The notes under the pieces: model-generated | The model's database searches: none | What the model saw: only the letters and a program-made list of their open reading frames with translations | What the model was told of the DNA's origin: nothing | Position numbers and translations under genes: made by a program | Shown: piece after piece, positions 31,931 to 45,400 of the stretch | Position numbering within the stretch: position 1 is the stretch's first letter | Layout: every line of letters starts with the position of its first letter | Assembly (NCBI GenBank): GCA_965153455.1 | Contig: OZ234495.1 | Location: forward strand, 19,774,875-19,838,874 | Length of the DNA stretch: 64,000 nt | From: Sphagnum compactum | Taxonomy: Eukaryota > Bryophyta > Sphagnopsida > Sphagnales | Direction: 5' to 3'

Positions 31931-34166
31931 CTATTGTAAAATTCTTATTTGTAGAGGTAAAAATTCATGACAAGCATCAGGATGGGTTGCGTGAGGTTAG
32001 TTACTTGGAAGAAGATTAATAAAATACAATCAAAGCTAAGATTAATGAGGCATTTTGTGATGATTGATTGCTTATAGGTTTTTCAATTGAAGCTAATGTT
32101 GTAGAATTTTTCACCTTCATTACAATTTTGTGATGATAAATTGTTTATGGCTCTTTCAATTGATGTTATTGTTACATATTTGTTTTTTGCAAAGGCTATT
32201 AGTTCTTAAGGAGGTAGAGTTAATGCAAGTTGTCAAGTCATTTGAAAGAGAAGTTACGTGAGGTTATAGAATAATGAAATTTGTGAATGTTGAAAATGTT
32301 TATCTATTGAAATGAAGGAGGAATATGTGTCAAAACTTTGGTTAAAATTGTTGATTTGCTTCCAATAGTTACACCATGTATTTGCTTGTTTGGATATAGC
32401 TTGTTGATGACACTCGATTCTCATACATTACAAAACTCATAGACCTAAACCCTAAACCCATAGAGACAAGAAATCTTTGAGCACTTGAGTTGATCATGGC
32501 ATTTTGTGGCAACAAGATTTTGTCATTTAGGAATATAGTGTATGGGGATTGTCATTACCCTATATGGAGCAAGAAGTTTATAGAGTTCATCTCTCCACCA
32601 AGTAATGCAAATGTTTGATTCAAATGCTAAAGGTGCAATGAATGTGATCTCAATTGGTAAAATAAGCGATTGGCCTTGGTCTCAAAATGCAGAATGACAT
32701 TTACAATTTGATATGGAAATCACATACCAATCTTCATATTCATATACCCCCAATATGAATTCCCAGAAAATCAATACTAATATCATATTCATACCCAGCC
32801 TATTTTTAGGGCATTGAGACCTGACTCTTATCCAACCAGGCCAAACCTACATTGATATTCATACAAGACTGGCATGAATAAGGGGTGGGATCCTTCAAAC
32901 CATTATGAGTCTGGGTATTGAAAAATTCATATACTGATAACAACACTGGGTTTAGGGTTTAGTCATTCATCTTAATTAGAGTGATAGCAGGGGTTTTAGC
33001 CATCTCTCCACTTCCCTCCTTCGAGAAGTTTGATATGGACCCTCATTTTCTTGTGTTTGTCTTTAGCATGCATAGAGGAGTTTGTTGATGGAGCTTTCAC
33101 TGGAAATCTAGGAGAGGTTCTCAATCAGGGAACGCAGCTGCCTTGATGTGTCACTCTTCTACTTTGGTTTGCTGGTCTTTATGTGAGTTCTCTTGACCTG
33201 ATTACAGTTGTTGTATGAATTTCTTTGATGGATTAGTTAAGAATTAATTATCCTGATCTAAAGGACCCTGGACAGTAGGCACAAAATGGATCATTCCTTT
33301 GTATTATTTGGTCTGTCATTAACCTTCTGTAACCCCTGAAAACAATGTGAAACAACTTCTAAATTTCACAAAATGTGTAGATGGTAAGGACCTTGTAAGG
33401 AATTCGAACGTGCTATACACCTGGTAAGGAACTTGATTTGGGCTGTTCTGAGAATTCAGGTCCCACGAAGAAAAATTCTACCAGTTCTTTACTGCCTGGT
33501 ATTAAGGAACTGGAATGGGGTTGTTCTAGGAATTTGGGTCCCTGGCTATTGCCTTGTGTTTTGCTGGTAAGAGCTCTTGGATTTAAAGAAGCCAACTGCA
33601 CCAATATGGCAATCATTCTGTCACTGATTATCACCAAATGTGCTGCTTACAGCAACCCAGGACCTAAATTTTGAGCACTGGAGTCTGAGACTTGATTTAC
33701 TTACAGGGTGTAGGAATTGTGGAGCTTTCTGCATCCCCATTAGATAATCTAAGTATTTACGTACACTCATGATGTTCTTCATGAAATTTAAGCATTTGAA
33801 AGAAAACCCATTCTCCAAACATCCAGAAAAAGGGCAATAGGAACACTGGAACATTATGTATCTCAGGTCAAAATTCCCTTTTGTATAACCTGCTGCTGCT
33901 ATCTCTCTCTGCTATACCCATATAACTGTAACACATTACATCACGAGGTTTGACTACAGAAAGGAAGGAATTTGTATCTAAGAGTTTAGTGAAGATTTTG
34001 CTTATTTTGCAAAAAGGCGACAATGAATGATTCACAGAAGAGAGGTTGAATCAGAAGAGAGGATGTACTATGGATCATGTAGAAAGTTATGGTGCAATTC
34101 ACTCAGAGAAGCTAGTGTTTTCTAGAGTGTAAGGGTTTTAGGGCTCGAACCCTAAACCCAAAGAGC
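31931..34166. other. Non-genic stretch; right part likely 3' flank of the methyltransferase gene
   Basis: Up to 33000 the sequence is AT-rich with no supported frame. A 40-residue frame near 32496 with HYPIWSKKFIEF-like wording hints at a retroelement gag but is too short to call. From about 33000 to 34166 the composition becomes gene-like and would contain the 3' untranslated region of the methyltransferase on the minus strand. No polyadenylation site could be fixed. Confidence 0.35.
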
Positions 34167-37133
34167 TTAAATGAGAGGCACATAACGCACAGCCATCTCT
34201 ATTTTCTTCCTCACCGTGCCATCCAGCAACTTGTCCACAATCACAAGATCCTGCAAGTTTTCCCCACACTTTTGCTTGTTAGTAAATGTATCTCAGAAAT
34301 ATACCATTATCTCATAGTGCCCTTCCCCCCACCCATCCCTCATGTTGACAAAGCCGAGCTGACAACACAAGCCATGGAATCACTGGAGATTGTGCACACT
34401 AGGATATTGACAGACTTTTGGAGAAGATCGGTATTTTGTACCCAACTCATTTTCATACTTGGTTGAGACAAACAACTCTCAACTGAGCAGGGTAGTCTAA
34501 GAAGATGAGGACACCACAAACTGTGCTTTTCAAATGCACTTCATTCAAAAAATTTGGCTGTACCACATCTTTTAAGGAATTCTATTGCAATTAAAGATGT
34601 GGTGGAATTGCATGGAAAAAGTGCAACTGTGGCTTGGTGTTTTGCTACTGATTTGGACAGAAATACACACCCAAGTTTTCAAGCATGATGATCATCCGTG
34701 ATGAATTTTAAGGTTCCCAAATTCTGATAGAAAACTTCAAGTACCCCATGTCTTAGGATGATGACTTAGGGTTTTACCTACCTTTTGAGGACTCTGTGCC
34801 TACTTGTTAGGGTTCAGATCAGTTCATCATGTCCAGGCTCCAGATGACTGATTTCATGTAAAGGGATTGAAAAATTTGTTGAGATGGATTTCAGTGCTCG
34901 TGGGAAAATTGTTGACAAAATAAGAGAGATGTTCAGAGATTGTTAAAGAAATAGAGAGAGAATGTTCAGAGAGATTTTGCTTACTTGGGCCATTGTGCCA
35001 ACAGGAATGACCATACGGCCACCAGGCTTCAGCTGTTCCACCAGAGCTTCAGGCAATACTGTTGCAAAAGCATACACCCAAAACATAAGATTCTAAGGTC
35101 CTAAGGTCAGAATGTATAAGAAACAGGAGGTTGAAACTGTGAGAATCACAAAAGAGGAGCTGAGATGTGGTTGTTGCAAGTAAGGGTTTTGGAACAGCTT
35201 CTCAAGTACCTGCAGCGGCAGCTCCAACATGAATTGCATCATAGGGTGCTCCTTTCTCATATCCCAGTTTGCCATCAGCCACTGCAATTTAAGCACACAT
35301 CCATTGTTTGAGAAAGAGCTGCAAGAAGAATGTCTGCATTCATAGAATTGTTGAATCAGACCTACGTTACACAACCAAAAAAAGAAGGCTCAACTGTCAG
35401 GAGCGTGGGATTGGAAAAGCATACAGAGTACTTCAAGGCAGCCACTGTCCATGAGAGAGCCAGCAGGAGTTTGCTTAATTGCATCAATTGATCTATCCAC
35501 AAGCTCTGGAATGTGTTCAACCCCGATTGTTTGACCCGTCTCCCCAACCTACAGGTGTGATTGAATCACATCTCCACATTAGGAAGAAGAAAAAATGATC
35601 CCCCATGCACCCATCTCCCTGACCTACAGGTGCAATCAAGTCACATCTCCACAATAGGAAAAAAAGAGAAGAAAATTCAATCCCCCATGTACCCATCTCC
35701 ATGCATGTGTAGCTTGTCTCTGCAGATTCATCAAATCATCATGCTTACTATGTCCAGACATTTCTTCTGAAAGTAGTCCTGTAAAATGGTTGTTGCACCC
35801 TATGTCCCAGGGGGATATTTTCTGCTGATTTAGTCTTGTAAAATGGTAGCAGAGCAGAGAAGGGGGGATGAAGAAATGTTTGGTTTGGGAAGCATGCAAA
35901 CAAACCATGAGGCCAAGTACAGCAGTCAAGTAGCCTGATCCAGAGCCCACATCCAGCACTGACATCCCAGGTTTCAAGTAATCCGCCAGCAATGACAGAC
36001 AGTATGAATGCTGTACAAATCCCCATCCGCCCACCACCACCAACAAATATTGAAATTCACAAAAAAACCATCTGAAAGCTGGAAACAGTAGTGAGTGAGT
36101 GAGGAGCAGGAGTTTTTGCATGAGTTCCAAAAAAAGTCCAAGTCTTGTTTTCTCCTTGATAACAAAATCTTGTAAGAATGTGATCCAAGTGTTATTTTCT
36201 ACTCCATCAGCCAAAATAGCTAGCTTGATGCAAGAATTTGATCCAAGTTCTGGTTTTCTAGTCCATAAATATTAAACAGCTTGCAATCTTGAATTCATCA
36301 TGTGTGAGATGATAGACTCCTGCAACCCAGCTGCTTACCATATGGGGTGCTGAGATTGTTGCTCCAAATCCTGCAATCTCAAACCCATGATGAAAAGTCT
36401 TGTCAGAACCAGAAGGCGAAGGTTTTGATTACAGGACTCTCTCTTGAGTTTTTGGTAACTTCCCAGCAGTTGATCAAACTGCTGATCTTCTGCGTTACTA
36501 CATTATTGACCATAGGTTTTATTCCAGCTCTGAGCTCAAGAACATTCTGCAAGAAACTAAATTAAGTCATGGGAGGGATGGAGGAGGCATGGATTCTTTA
36601 CTACAAGCTACTCCTGCAGCATTGACTAGCTAGAGCTGGTTACACTTTACCTATCACTTGGGGAGAATCCTTGTAGGGCAATGCTGTGGGAGGCACAAAC
36701 AGCTTTCGATCCACTTTGGACATTGCTGATGCTGCCTCTGGAGATGTCAGGATTCCTCGCTCTGCGAAAAAAGGAAAAAAATTAAAACATTCCCATGCAC
36801 CGCATGACTCAGTAAGGTAAGGTACCCATGACCCAACAAGTCTCTGGCACACATGCAGACAGACATGCAGATGCTCTGTAGACATGAGCTTGCCAGCAGC
36901 TGGAGCAGTTAGATAAATATTACATCCTTCCTTTTCTTGGTTCACTAATTCTTTCAATCGTTTCATTTTACAGCAGCTGGTGATGTAGTCTTGAAAATCC
37001 AGGCTCTGCTCAGCTGCTGAAGGACTAGCTTGCTGCACACAAGAAAAAGAAGAAGAGAAGAGAAGTAGAAGAATGTACTCTGGAGATTGGAGACAAGCTC
37101 GGCGTAGTTGGTGCCATGGCAATGCCAACTCAT
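34167..37133 (-). CDS. Protein-L-isoaspartate O-methyltransferase
   Basis: Eight coding exons on the minus strand join in frame: 37133-37079, 36761-36651, 36370-36339, 36010-35906, 35548-35425, 35281-35210, 35058-34985, 34250-34167. Every intron is GT-AG. The product has 218 residues, the usual size for this family. It methylates isoaspartyl and D-aspartyl residues in aged proteins using S-adenosylmethionine. Visible motifs are the N-terminal MSWHCHG..LVSNLQKRGIL, the family signature ATISAPHM (59-66), the SAM motif I LDVGSGSGYLT (from residue 85), the acidic loop IGVEHIPEL, GAPYDAIHVGAAA and LKPGGRMVIPVG. The frame also opens upstream to an ATG at 37193 (20 more residues, Pro/Ala-rich), which might be a targeting extension, as plants have longer isoforms. 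I prefer 37133 by similarity to animal and plant N-termini. The C-terminus ends at VRYVPLI, a few residues shorter than usual, which may be harmless. No disabling mutation is seen. Confidence 0.9.
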
Positions 37134-37842
37134 CTCATCGCCAGGGGACGTGGGTGCCGGCGGGTACGTGTATGGCGGCGCACACGCACACACCGCCGGT
37201 ACAAACGGCTTCCCTATTTTCGCTGCCTTTCTTCAACCCCAGCAAGCCAGCAAGCAAACAAGAAAACAAACGCGCGCGCACACACTCGCTCACTAGAGCT
37301 CAGTTCTCACACGATCCAGGAATCAGCTTTGAGCAATTCTACAGCAATTTAACACTCAAGATCAACTACAGCAGGAGGAGCTAATTCAGAAGAAGAAGAA
37401 GAAGCTTGAGAAATGGAGATGTATGAAACCCAGTAGCTAGATGATCGGACTAGTAGTTACTCCGTAGGTGGGAGAGACAGAGAAAAATTGAGAGGTTTCT
37501 TGTAGCTTCTGGAACACAACAAACAGGCTGCAATCCAGCAGACTAAAGATGAGGGAAAAATAGACGACGATGTTGAATAGCAAAGAAAGAAAAGAAAGAG
37601 CTTGATCCAGAGATTGCAAGCACGACGTCTTCCGGACTTCAACAAATCCAGACTTTGGCGAGATGAAGACGAGTGATCTAAGCTTACGAATTTGAAACAA
37701 ACACACCAAACACACAACACACAAACTTGTACATACAACTTGGCTGATGATCTCTCAATCTAATTTTTTTTTAAATTCTCAACACAAGCAAAGTTCACTT
37801 AGATTCAGAACTATTGTAGTCTGGTGCACTACTGTAAGAAGC

Positions 37843-37875
37843 TGCTGCTGCTGCTGCTGGGGGGGGGGGGGGGGT
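37843..37875. repeat. (CTG)n followed by a poly-G tract
   Basis: About five CTG triplets (CTGCTGCTGCTGCTG) run into a stretch of 14 or so guanines. It lies about 0.7 kb upstream of the methyltransferase start. Confidence 0.9.
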
Positions 37876-38079
37876 CTTGAAGAATCTCAGATGGACAAAA
37901 CTTCCAAAACTCTTGAAAATCCTTGAATGTCACTCAATATCATTGATCAGATACATAATCTCACTCACTCACTCACTCTCTCTCGCTGAAAGCTGAGGGG
38001 AAGAAAAAAACCTCACGCAAAAAACCACCCAAAAACCCAAAGCTTGCAAAAACAAACAAATTAAAAAAATCCAAACAAA

Positions 38080-38102
38080 CACACACACACACACACACAC
38101 AA
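38080..38102. repeat. (AC)n microsatellite
   Basis: Roughly eleven AC dinucleotides, upstream of the methyltransferase gene. Confidence 0.9.
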
Positions 38103-38600
38103 ACACAGTGTCACACACACCACGCCAATTACACACTCTCATACACTTGAGATGATGCACTAAAACAAGCAAATTCCGTGAAGAAGAGCAAACAGATGAT
38201 CAAAAAAAAGCTTTGCACAACAGCACTGCACTTAACACTTAAGATTTCACAAAACCACAAAGCTCGATTGAAACTTGAGATCCTTTCTTTCAAAGATCAA
38301 AGGCTGAAGCTTGATGATTATATAGAAGCTATGCAACCCAATAATAATCATACAAATTCAAATCCGCCCACCCAAGTTTGCTATCTTCTAAAATTTCCTT
38401 GAAGAGTGAATGTTTTTCTTTCTTTTGGGGAGGGAGGAGGGGTCACCACCCACTACAAGAAACAACCCACAAAAAAATTAGATAACACAAAATTTTGCCA
38501 CTAGGTACCCACTAGAACCAATCAACCAAAAATTAACAGAATTTTTTTTTTTTTGCCACACTAAAACCAACCAACAATTGGTTCACTACTTACTTTTAAT

Positions 38601-38745
38601 CCCCCCAAACTTGTTGCAAATTTGACCCCCAAACTCATATGCAAATTGGCCCCCCCCAAGCTTAAATTGCAAATTGACCCCAAACTCATAAGCAAATTTG
38701 CCCCCAAGCTTAAATTGTAAATTGACCCCAAACTCATTTCCAAAA
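38601..38745. repeat. Three-copy tandem repeat of about 50 bases
   Basis: CCCCAAACTCAT occurs at about 38627, 38678 and 38726, each preceded by AAATTGA-like and followed by CAAATT(G/T)(G/C)CCCCC and AAGCTTAAATTG. The minus-strand frames here show the matching periodic peptide (N-L-S-L-G-G, M-S-L-G-S-I), a by-product of the repeat. Confidence 0.85.
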
Positions 38746-38899
38746 TTGGATCCCATGTACGCGTCACCACAAACATTTTTTGCAATTGATTTGCCCCCCA
38801 AACTTATTGCAAAATTGGCGTGACAACACAATTCTAAGCGTTGTTTGATTTTTAGAAATGACATGCAACAACAACATAGGGAGAAGGAGACTAGGTGGC

Positions 38900-38903
<4 letters not shown>

Positions 38904-38932
<29 letters not shown>

Positions 38933-38945
38933 GAAGAAGAAGAAG
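38904..38945. repeat. (AAT)n then (AAG)n microsatellite
   Basis: About nine AAT units run straight into four AAG units. Confidence 0.9.
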
Positions 38946-39146
38946 GGCACTAGGATATTATTAGGCCAACAACACTCAAACAGGGCTGACACAAAACACA
39001 CACAAACAACACAACTCCAAATGGATCAAGAAGTTCCCACCCCCCAAAAAACCTAAAACCCTAAACCCTTCCCAAAAAAACACACAACAAAATAAACCCA
39101 CTAGCCACTACTAACTAAATTAACCTCTGCATACTACCTAGTCTCT

Positions 39147-39181
39147 ACTACCTACCTACCTACCTACCTACCTACCTACCC
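39147..39181. repeat. (CCTA)n microsatellite
   Basis: About eight CCTA units, followed by a C-run; the complementary TAGGTAGGTACC occurs near 39237. Confidence 0.9.
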
Positions 39182-39374
39182 CCCTTTCTGCCCCCCATCA
39201 AGACCACTAGTGACTACTTCCCATCATCAGCATGGTAGTAGGTAGGTACCATCTTGGCTCTTCTCATGACCTCATTCATTCAAGCTTTGATTTGTTTGTA
39301 TTTGGAGGGTGAGGGGGGGGTGTTTGTGTGGGTGTCTTTTGTGGGAGGAGAGGGGGGTTGGGGAGGGGGCCAAA

Positions 39375-39398
39375 AATATATATATATATATATATAAT
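39375..39398. repeat. (AT)n microsatellite
   Basis: About eleven AT dinucleotides followed by AT-rich trinucleotide-like sequence. Confidence 0.9.
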
Positions 39399-39419
39399 AA
39401 AATAAAAATAATATTATTA

Positions 39420-42400
39420 TTAATGAAATTTCTAAAAAAGGGTTTTATAGTCAGATGTCCACATTCTGACATGATCTCCACCTGATCCAATGAAGGACTA
39501 GTTTACATTCAAGTTTTGTGGCCCATTTTTGGCCTAGTAGCTACTTACATTCCTTCTTTGGGCCCAAATTTGTAGGCCATGATATATGCTTGGACAACTG
39601 GATAACGTGACTCCTTCACATTTTGTGCCCATGATCTCCCAAGTAATACCAAATAAGTAATTGGATTTACTTATGGCTGCTGGTGGGGAAGGAAGGAAGG
39701 AAGGGGGTTATGAATTAAGTAAGGGAAAGGAAGGAGTCATATCACATTTGGGCACCTCGTCCACAAGTGAGGGAAACTACCTCGAACTAGAAAGATGGGT
39801 TTTCTTGGGTGGGGTTTTATAACTTAGGGGTTTTAGAGGGGAACGTGGTCGTGGTGGTGATGACCGTGGCAAGGGAGAGACCTAGGTACAAAGAATAATA
39901 ACTGTAGTTAGCTTACAACAAAGGAAACAAGGGGGTGTGTCACATAGTGGCCTTGCCATTTACATTTAAAAGTATCTTAAGGCAAAAGAAGAATTATGGA
40001 AATTCAAATATTTCTCCATGCAATCATATAATCTTAAAAAAATCCTCTAAAAGAAACCAAAATCCTTCATGATATTATAACTCCATAATAACTAATCTCA
40101 AGTTTCAACACAAGCCAAAATATCACCTTTCAAAATCCTCATATAAAAAAAATAGACCTATTATTATTATTACCTAGTAGGGGCCTATAAAAATCCCTTA
40201 AGCTACTATACTCTATAATGAATCTAAACACAATATAAGGCCAACAAATTGTGCACTAAGAAGTGTCCAAGAGCTTTAAAGTTGTGCTCATAGGGCCACC
40301 ACCACCTTCATTGAAATCAATAAAAATTGAAACCATGTGACAATTTGCACGTGATTCGGTAAGTGATTTGGTGTTGTTTATGATAAAAGGAAAGGCAAGC
40401 AAGGGGGGAGGAGACTTCGACTTGTGGGTGGGAACTTACGAGGGGTGGGGTTGAAGTCGTGATGATTCCCAATTCTTCCTTCCGATCTACCTTAAGTCAT
40501 TCATTCCGAGTGAGTCAGTGAGTGATTATGTAGATCGGACCCGTAACGGTGTTTGATTCCATGTTTGTAGATCATCCTGGCAGCCTTTGTTTTTGGTAAT
40601 AGAACAGTACGATTTGCCCATGTGCTACGGCCCACTTTGAAGAGAGCAACAAATAGGTGGTGATAAAAATATACTCCAACAATTGGGAGTTTGGTTAGGG
40701 GTCACTTTGAAGAATTTTAAATTGAGTTTTTGGACAAGAGTGGATTTAGTTATCGGCACTAAGTGATGAGTAAGCAAGGATAATAATAATACGGGGTTCT
40801 TTCTTTTTTTGGGGGGGTGTGTAGACATGGGTGTGGCTAATGTGAGAGCTTAAATTAACCCAAGAGCCCAATTAGAGAAGGGTCAAGACTTAATACATGC
40901 AAGGCTTCTTCTTCAAGGTCACATGAATTTGAGAAATTGCTAAATTTGAACTTAGAGACTTTGATTTAAGCTAATGGTTGAATATTTATAATGTTTAGAA
41001 ACAACCCAACACATGTAAGGTTTTTTAGTTTTGAACATGGCCACCGTATTGTATTGTAGGCGTTGGTTCACCCCATGGCCTAAATGTGGTGAGGAAGAAT
41101 TCTTTCTTAGTATTATTACAAGTTTTTGAAATGGGATTTTCAAAACAAAATGCTCTTTAGAGCCAGTTACAAACTTCATTTGAAGTTGGGAACTCCGATG
41201 TGGGTGTCATTATGTGGTCGAATGTTGGAGATTATGAATTGGAGGCATTGTTTGAAGTGTGACACAACATGAAAAGTTGAAGAATTTTTAGTTTAGATAA
41301 TTATAAGTAGTTCAGACTTTTCTTTCATTTTTAATAATTTCATATGTTTTTGTTACTCACATTTTTGTGTCAAAGATCAAAATGTTGTCAACTTGTTGTG
41401 TGAAATGCAATTTGTTAAAACTGCTCATCACACTGAAATGCAAAATAAAAATTAACTTATCACAAAAATGAGAAGATTAAGTAAACCTTTCAAAATACTC
41501 CACTTTGACTCAAACACTCAAGTGTAACTCATGATAGTGCCCATCACACATGCAAGGATTATAAGTTATAACTACATTGTAATGACAAAGGAAGGATTTC
41601 ACGAGTACTATTGTTTTGGGAGTTGACATCAAGGAGGATTGGGAGTGGGTGACTTAGGAAAGGGGCAGGGGGTGGAGCAATTTTGCATGAGATAGGCTCA
41701 TGTGGATTAGCATATTCCATATTACTCAACACCATAGTAGTTTGGCAACTTGGACACTAATTATTATATTAACCATTGCACCAATGCGGTGGGCCTTCCG
41801 AGCATTATTGCATGGAAGGCCTTGAAATGGGGCCACGGGCATTTCTATGAATGCAAGTTCAAGGTGCCATAGTGGCGCTAGGGTCACTATGGGATCTCCG
41901 TGTCTCCGTGTCTTGAGGAAATTTTGTGTAGGGTTCTCGGAAAGATAAGGTGACACTACTTTGTCAACATTTAATGGATCTTGCATCTTAACACCCAAAA
42001 AGATACCAACATGAAACCCCAAATCTAACACTGCAAGCATCACCTAACGAGATCCTAGAGACACTAGGTCCCATAGGAGGATTCAAGTTCATCACCTTGC
42101 ACAAGAAAACATTAAGAAAAATGGTGAAAGAATTAGTAATTACAACCATATTGAAAGAACCGGAACTACTTATGAGAGGTACTACGTGGATGTGGTTTTA
42201 GATGAAAATTTTATAGACTTTTATATTTATTTAATACTTGGACCTTCTCCATTCAATCCTCAAAAAAACCATTGTCCCATGTGATTGTGTTGTGTTAAAG
42301 AGTTGGATCATGTCACCTACATGGAAGAGTTATCATTAGAGTACAAAGAATTGCTATATGAAAGGACCCAAATTGTTATACCCAGAAGTAGAGAACTTAA

Positions 42401-45400
42401 AAATTTGAAGGCTTATTACTCAACTTACATGTTTAAAAAATGGCAATGCTTGGGTTGCCAACTGAGTTACTTTGGTGAACTAACATGCACTTTAGTGGAA
42501 CATTGAACTCCAAAAGCATTTGCATGATGACCATGGGTTGCAACCACTTGGGGCTATTGGCTTGTTGTTCCCCCACTTTACACAATGGATGATGAGTCAG
42601 GACGACAAAACATGATGGACTCTAACTTGCCCAATAAACAAACAACCGACCAAATGAATAAATTATTCACTTATGTAAGCCATGGCACACGTTGCAAGTA
42701 GCTTACTATAAAGCCGACTTGAACCAAACTAAAGGCCCCCCCCCATTAGTCTACCTAGCTCTTATTCGGACAATACATGTTGAGGTTATGATCAATTGGC
42801 CATCCAAAAAATGTCACAACAATATTTTCATCAAGTCCAACCTCAACAAATAAAAAATGCATGCAAAACAATCACAACATTATCAATTATGTAACATGGC
42901 ACAATTGATTCATAGTGGTGTAATCAGTCTTCCTTGGTAGGTACATTTATGCTACCTAATTACAGTACACCTTTCTTACTTACATTGCATGGTTTTACAA
43001 ACGGACCATGATAATCTGATTATTAATTTGGTCAAAATTTAGACAAGGAAATAGGTAATATAATGTATAAATAACTGTAACATGCAATATTGGTCCATTT
43101 GGCAGGTTAAGTAATTGTGAAGGCTGAGAATGCTATGGAACCATTTTTGGTGCCTCGCCTTTGCCACAAGTAGTGGTTTGACTACATAACCTTGTTCACA
43201 AAGAACAATTTCCAACATTGATGTTTTTATTAAATGTGTGTTTGGTTGTTATCGTGATGTGTTGGGAAAACATGTCGTGGCAATAGATGAGTTGAAGGAT
43301 GTTATATCCGTGCAACCTTGGTCATAGTGGTGGGAATTTGCAATCTAAAGGAAGGATTGCATTAACACGTAATCCCACAAGGAATAAAGTCATCTAATCG
43401 CGACCGTGCCATGCATGTGAAAGGTTTTAACTTTTGTGACACGTGTTCATCCCATGTGGATATGGTGTGATCAAGGTTTTTTAATTGGATTTGTTTGTAC
43501 TTACAAAGCTGTCGTTGAAAATTTGTGGACATTTAGATTCCTTGGTTAGTTACGGTCATCAATTTGTACTCCTTTGACAATCGGGTATATGCACTTACAC
43601 GAATGGTAAAGCTACTTGGTGTCATTCTTGCAAAGTACATACGAGTTGCAATATAGGTTTATTGAAAGTTGGTTGCAAGCCAAGTTAGGTCGTTTGTTAG
43701 TTGCTCATATATTGGTGGTATTGGAAAATGCTAGTAGGATTGGAACATTAGGTTAGATCAAGGTGGTCCATTAGTGATTTGAAATCCCATGCAAAGTTCC
43801 ATTTTAACCTTTTAGGCACATTCTTTGTTCTTTACCTACTACTTGTAGTTTAGATGGCAAGATCTCCACAACCAATTGAAAGATCTTAGCTATTAAGCTG
43901 TCAACTCATGATATAATTACCACATTGCTAAACATGACCCTCTTATTCTTTGTAAAGCCTTAAAATTTTGTTGAAGCCCAACAATGTTTTTCATCTCATC
44001 ACTCAGACTTGCATTACTAATTTTAAATTCTGAATTTAGGAACCTTTTTTCGATTATTGGCCAAACTTTTATTGGTCCATAAACCCAAAATATTTAATTC
44101 TTTTGGAATTGGAAAGGCACTTCCTTTTCCAATTAGCAATTATTGGATTTTTTTATTTTATCCATTTCTTGTGTAGCCTAAGTTCGCCTTACATATCATT
44201 ACCAAATTGGACAATACATATATGTTGTGATATATGTCTAAGTGGCATTTCCTGCCGTTTACTTCCAATGAAAAAATACTATTATGAGCAGCTCCTCTTC
44301 ACCCAAAACATCTTGGAAATTCAAAATACCCTACACAAGTACCCACCAGTTCTTTCATTGAAAAAGGGAGAACCACCCAACAATGGTCCAAACTCCAATT
44401 CAATTTCCAAAGGTTTGCAAAACCACCCACTGAAAATATGCAAGAAACAAATATGGATTGTCTTTGTCTATGAATGTGAGACAACATTCTATGCATCTCA
44501 TTCAAGTTTATTTTGATCGGTATTCAATTACACCCAATTTATGCAAATTTTATTTCATGGTATTTCAAACATCAAAGAGGTATAAAATTATTTTCTGTTT
44601 TATTTTGTTGTCAAATGACATTCTACAAAGTGAGCATTAAGCATGATTGAAACATGGCACAACTACACTGCCCAATAAATTTTGATAAACTTCCATTCCT
44701 TTGAATTGAATCAATTGAACTTTTCATTCTCTTGACTTCAAACTCAAACAATTCAATTCTATAACTTGAAAATGAAATTCAAATCACTAATCTCAATTAT
44801 TCTCAATTTCAAATCACTAATTGAGATTGAAATTGAATGTTTCCATTCTACCATTTGCTTGAATTCAATCACTTGAATTGCAGATTAAATAGCACCATCA
44901 TTGTCTATGTCATCCCAAATGCATGACTAATTACACAAGTCACAAATAAGGGTAAATGCATCAATAGTCATATTGCAAACAAAGCAACTTTAGATTGAAA
45001 CCAAACTTTTTTCTTGTATAACTGGTGCCCCATCCTAACTTTAAGTTGGACAAATTAAAGTTATCATGTGTAAGGTCATCCTGTCTTTGGGCCCTAGTGT
45101 GACCCTCAATTTTATGTTTCATCCCCGCGTGGAGTGTAACTAGAATGTGAGCAAAATTGGGGACCATTTAAGTCATGAAAGGAACTGGGTAATCACATTT
45201 CAGGATTCAGTTTGGAGACATAATTGGAGTTGTGACTGCACATACAAACCTTAAATGGCCATTTGTCCCCAAAATTTTCTTGTGTGACTAACTTATTGCT
45301 AATTAGGAATCACCTTTAGTTCATGCATTCCACACCTAAACATCTTTGAGGAAATTGTGTGGATTCTAGTTTCAGCACAAAAACTATAATTTTCATTTTG

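Larger units (their letters stand above)
37134..38400 (-). promoter_or_regulatory. 5' flank and likely promoter of the methyltransferase gene
   Basis: A GC-rich, CpG-containing patch lies at about 37140-37290 directly before the start codon, with ACGTGG at 37148-37153 and TACGTGTA near 37165, which resemble G-box/ABRE cores. Further upstream there are CT/GA-rich, (CTG)n and (AC)n tracts (37845-37875, 38080-38102). Such composition is common around plant transcription starts, but no TATA box or start site could be fixed. Confidence 0.4.

Noticed and set aside
32496-32615. Short frame with HYPIWSKKFIEF wording, possibly a retroelement gag
   Set aside because: About 40 residues without further gag, protease or polymerase pieces around it is too little to call an element.
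34148-34160. AACCCTAAACCCA telomere-like word (also near 32447 and 39052)
   Set aside because: Only one or two repeats each. Such telo-boxes are common in plant DNA and do not mark a telomere.
37001-37128. Alternative reading of the methyltransferase first exon (MALPWHQLRRACLQS..)
   Set aside because: It is the wrong frame. The MSWHCHG..LVSNLQ frame splices cleanly at 37079/36761 to give the conserved LVSNLQKRGIL junction.
38454-38475. CACTACAAGAAAC, which looks like the tip of a CACTA transposon
   Set aside because: No matching inverted terminus or subterminal repeats were found on either side, so the 13 bases may be chance.
44103-44516. 137-residue plus-strand frame with hydrophobic start
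   Set aside because: No family signature, no splice continuation and composition typical of AT-rich chance frames; a minus-strand frame of similar quality overlaps it.
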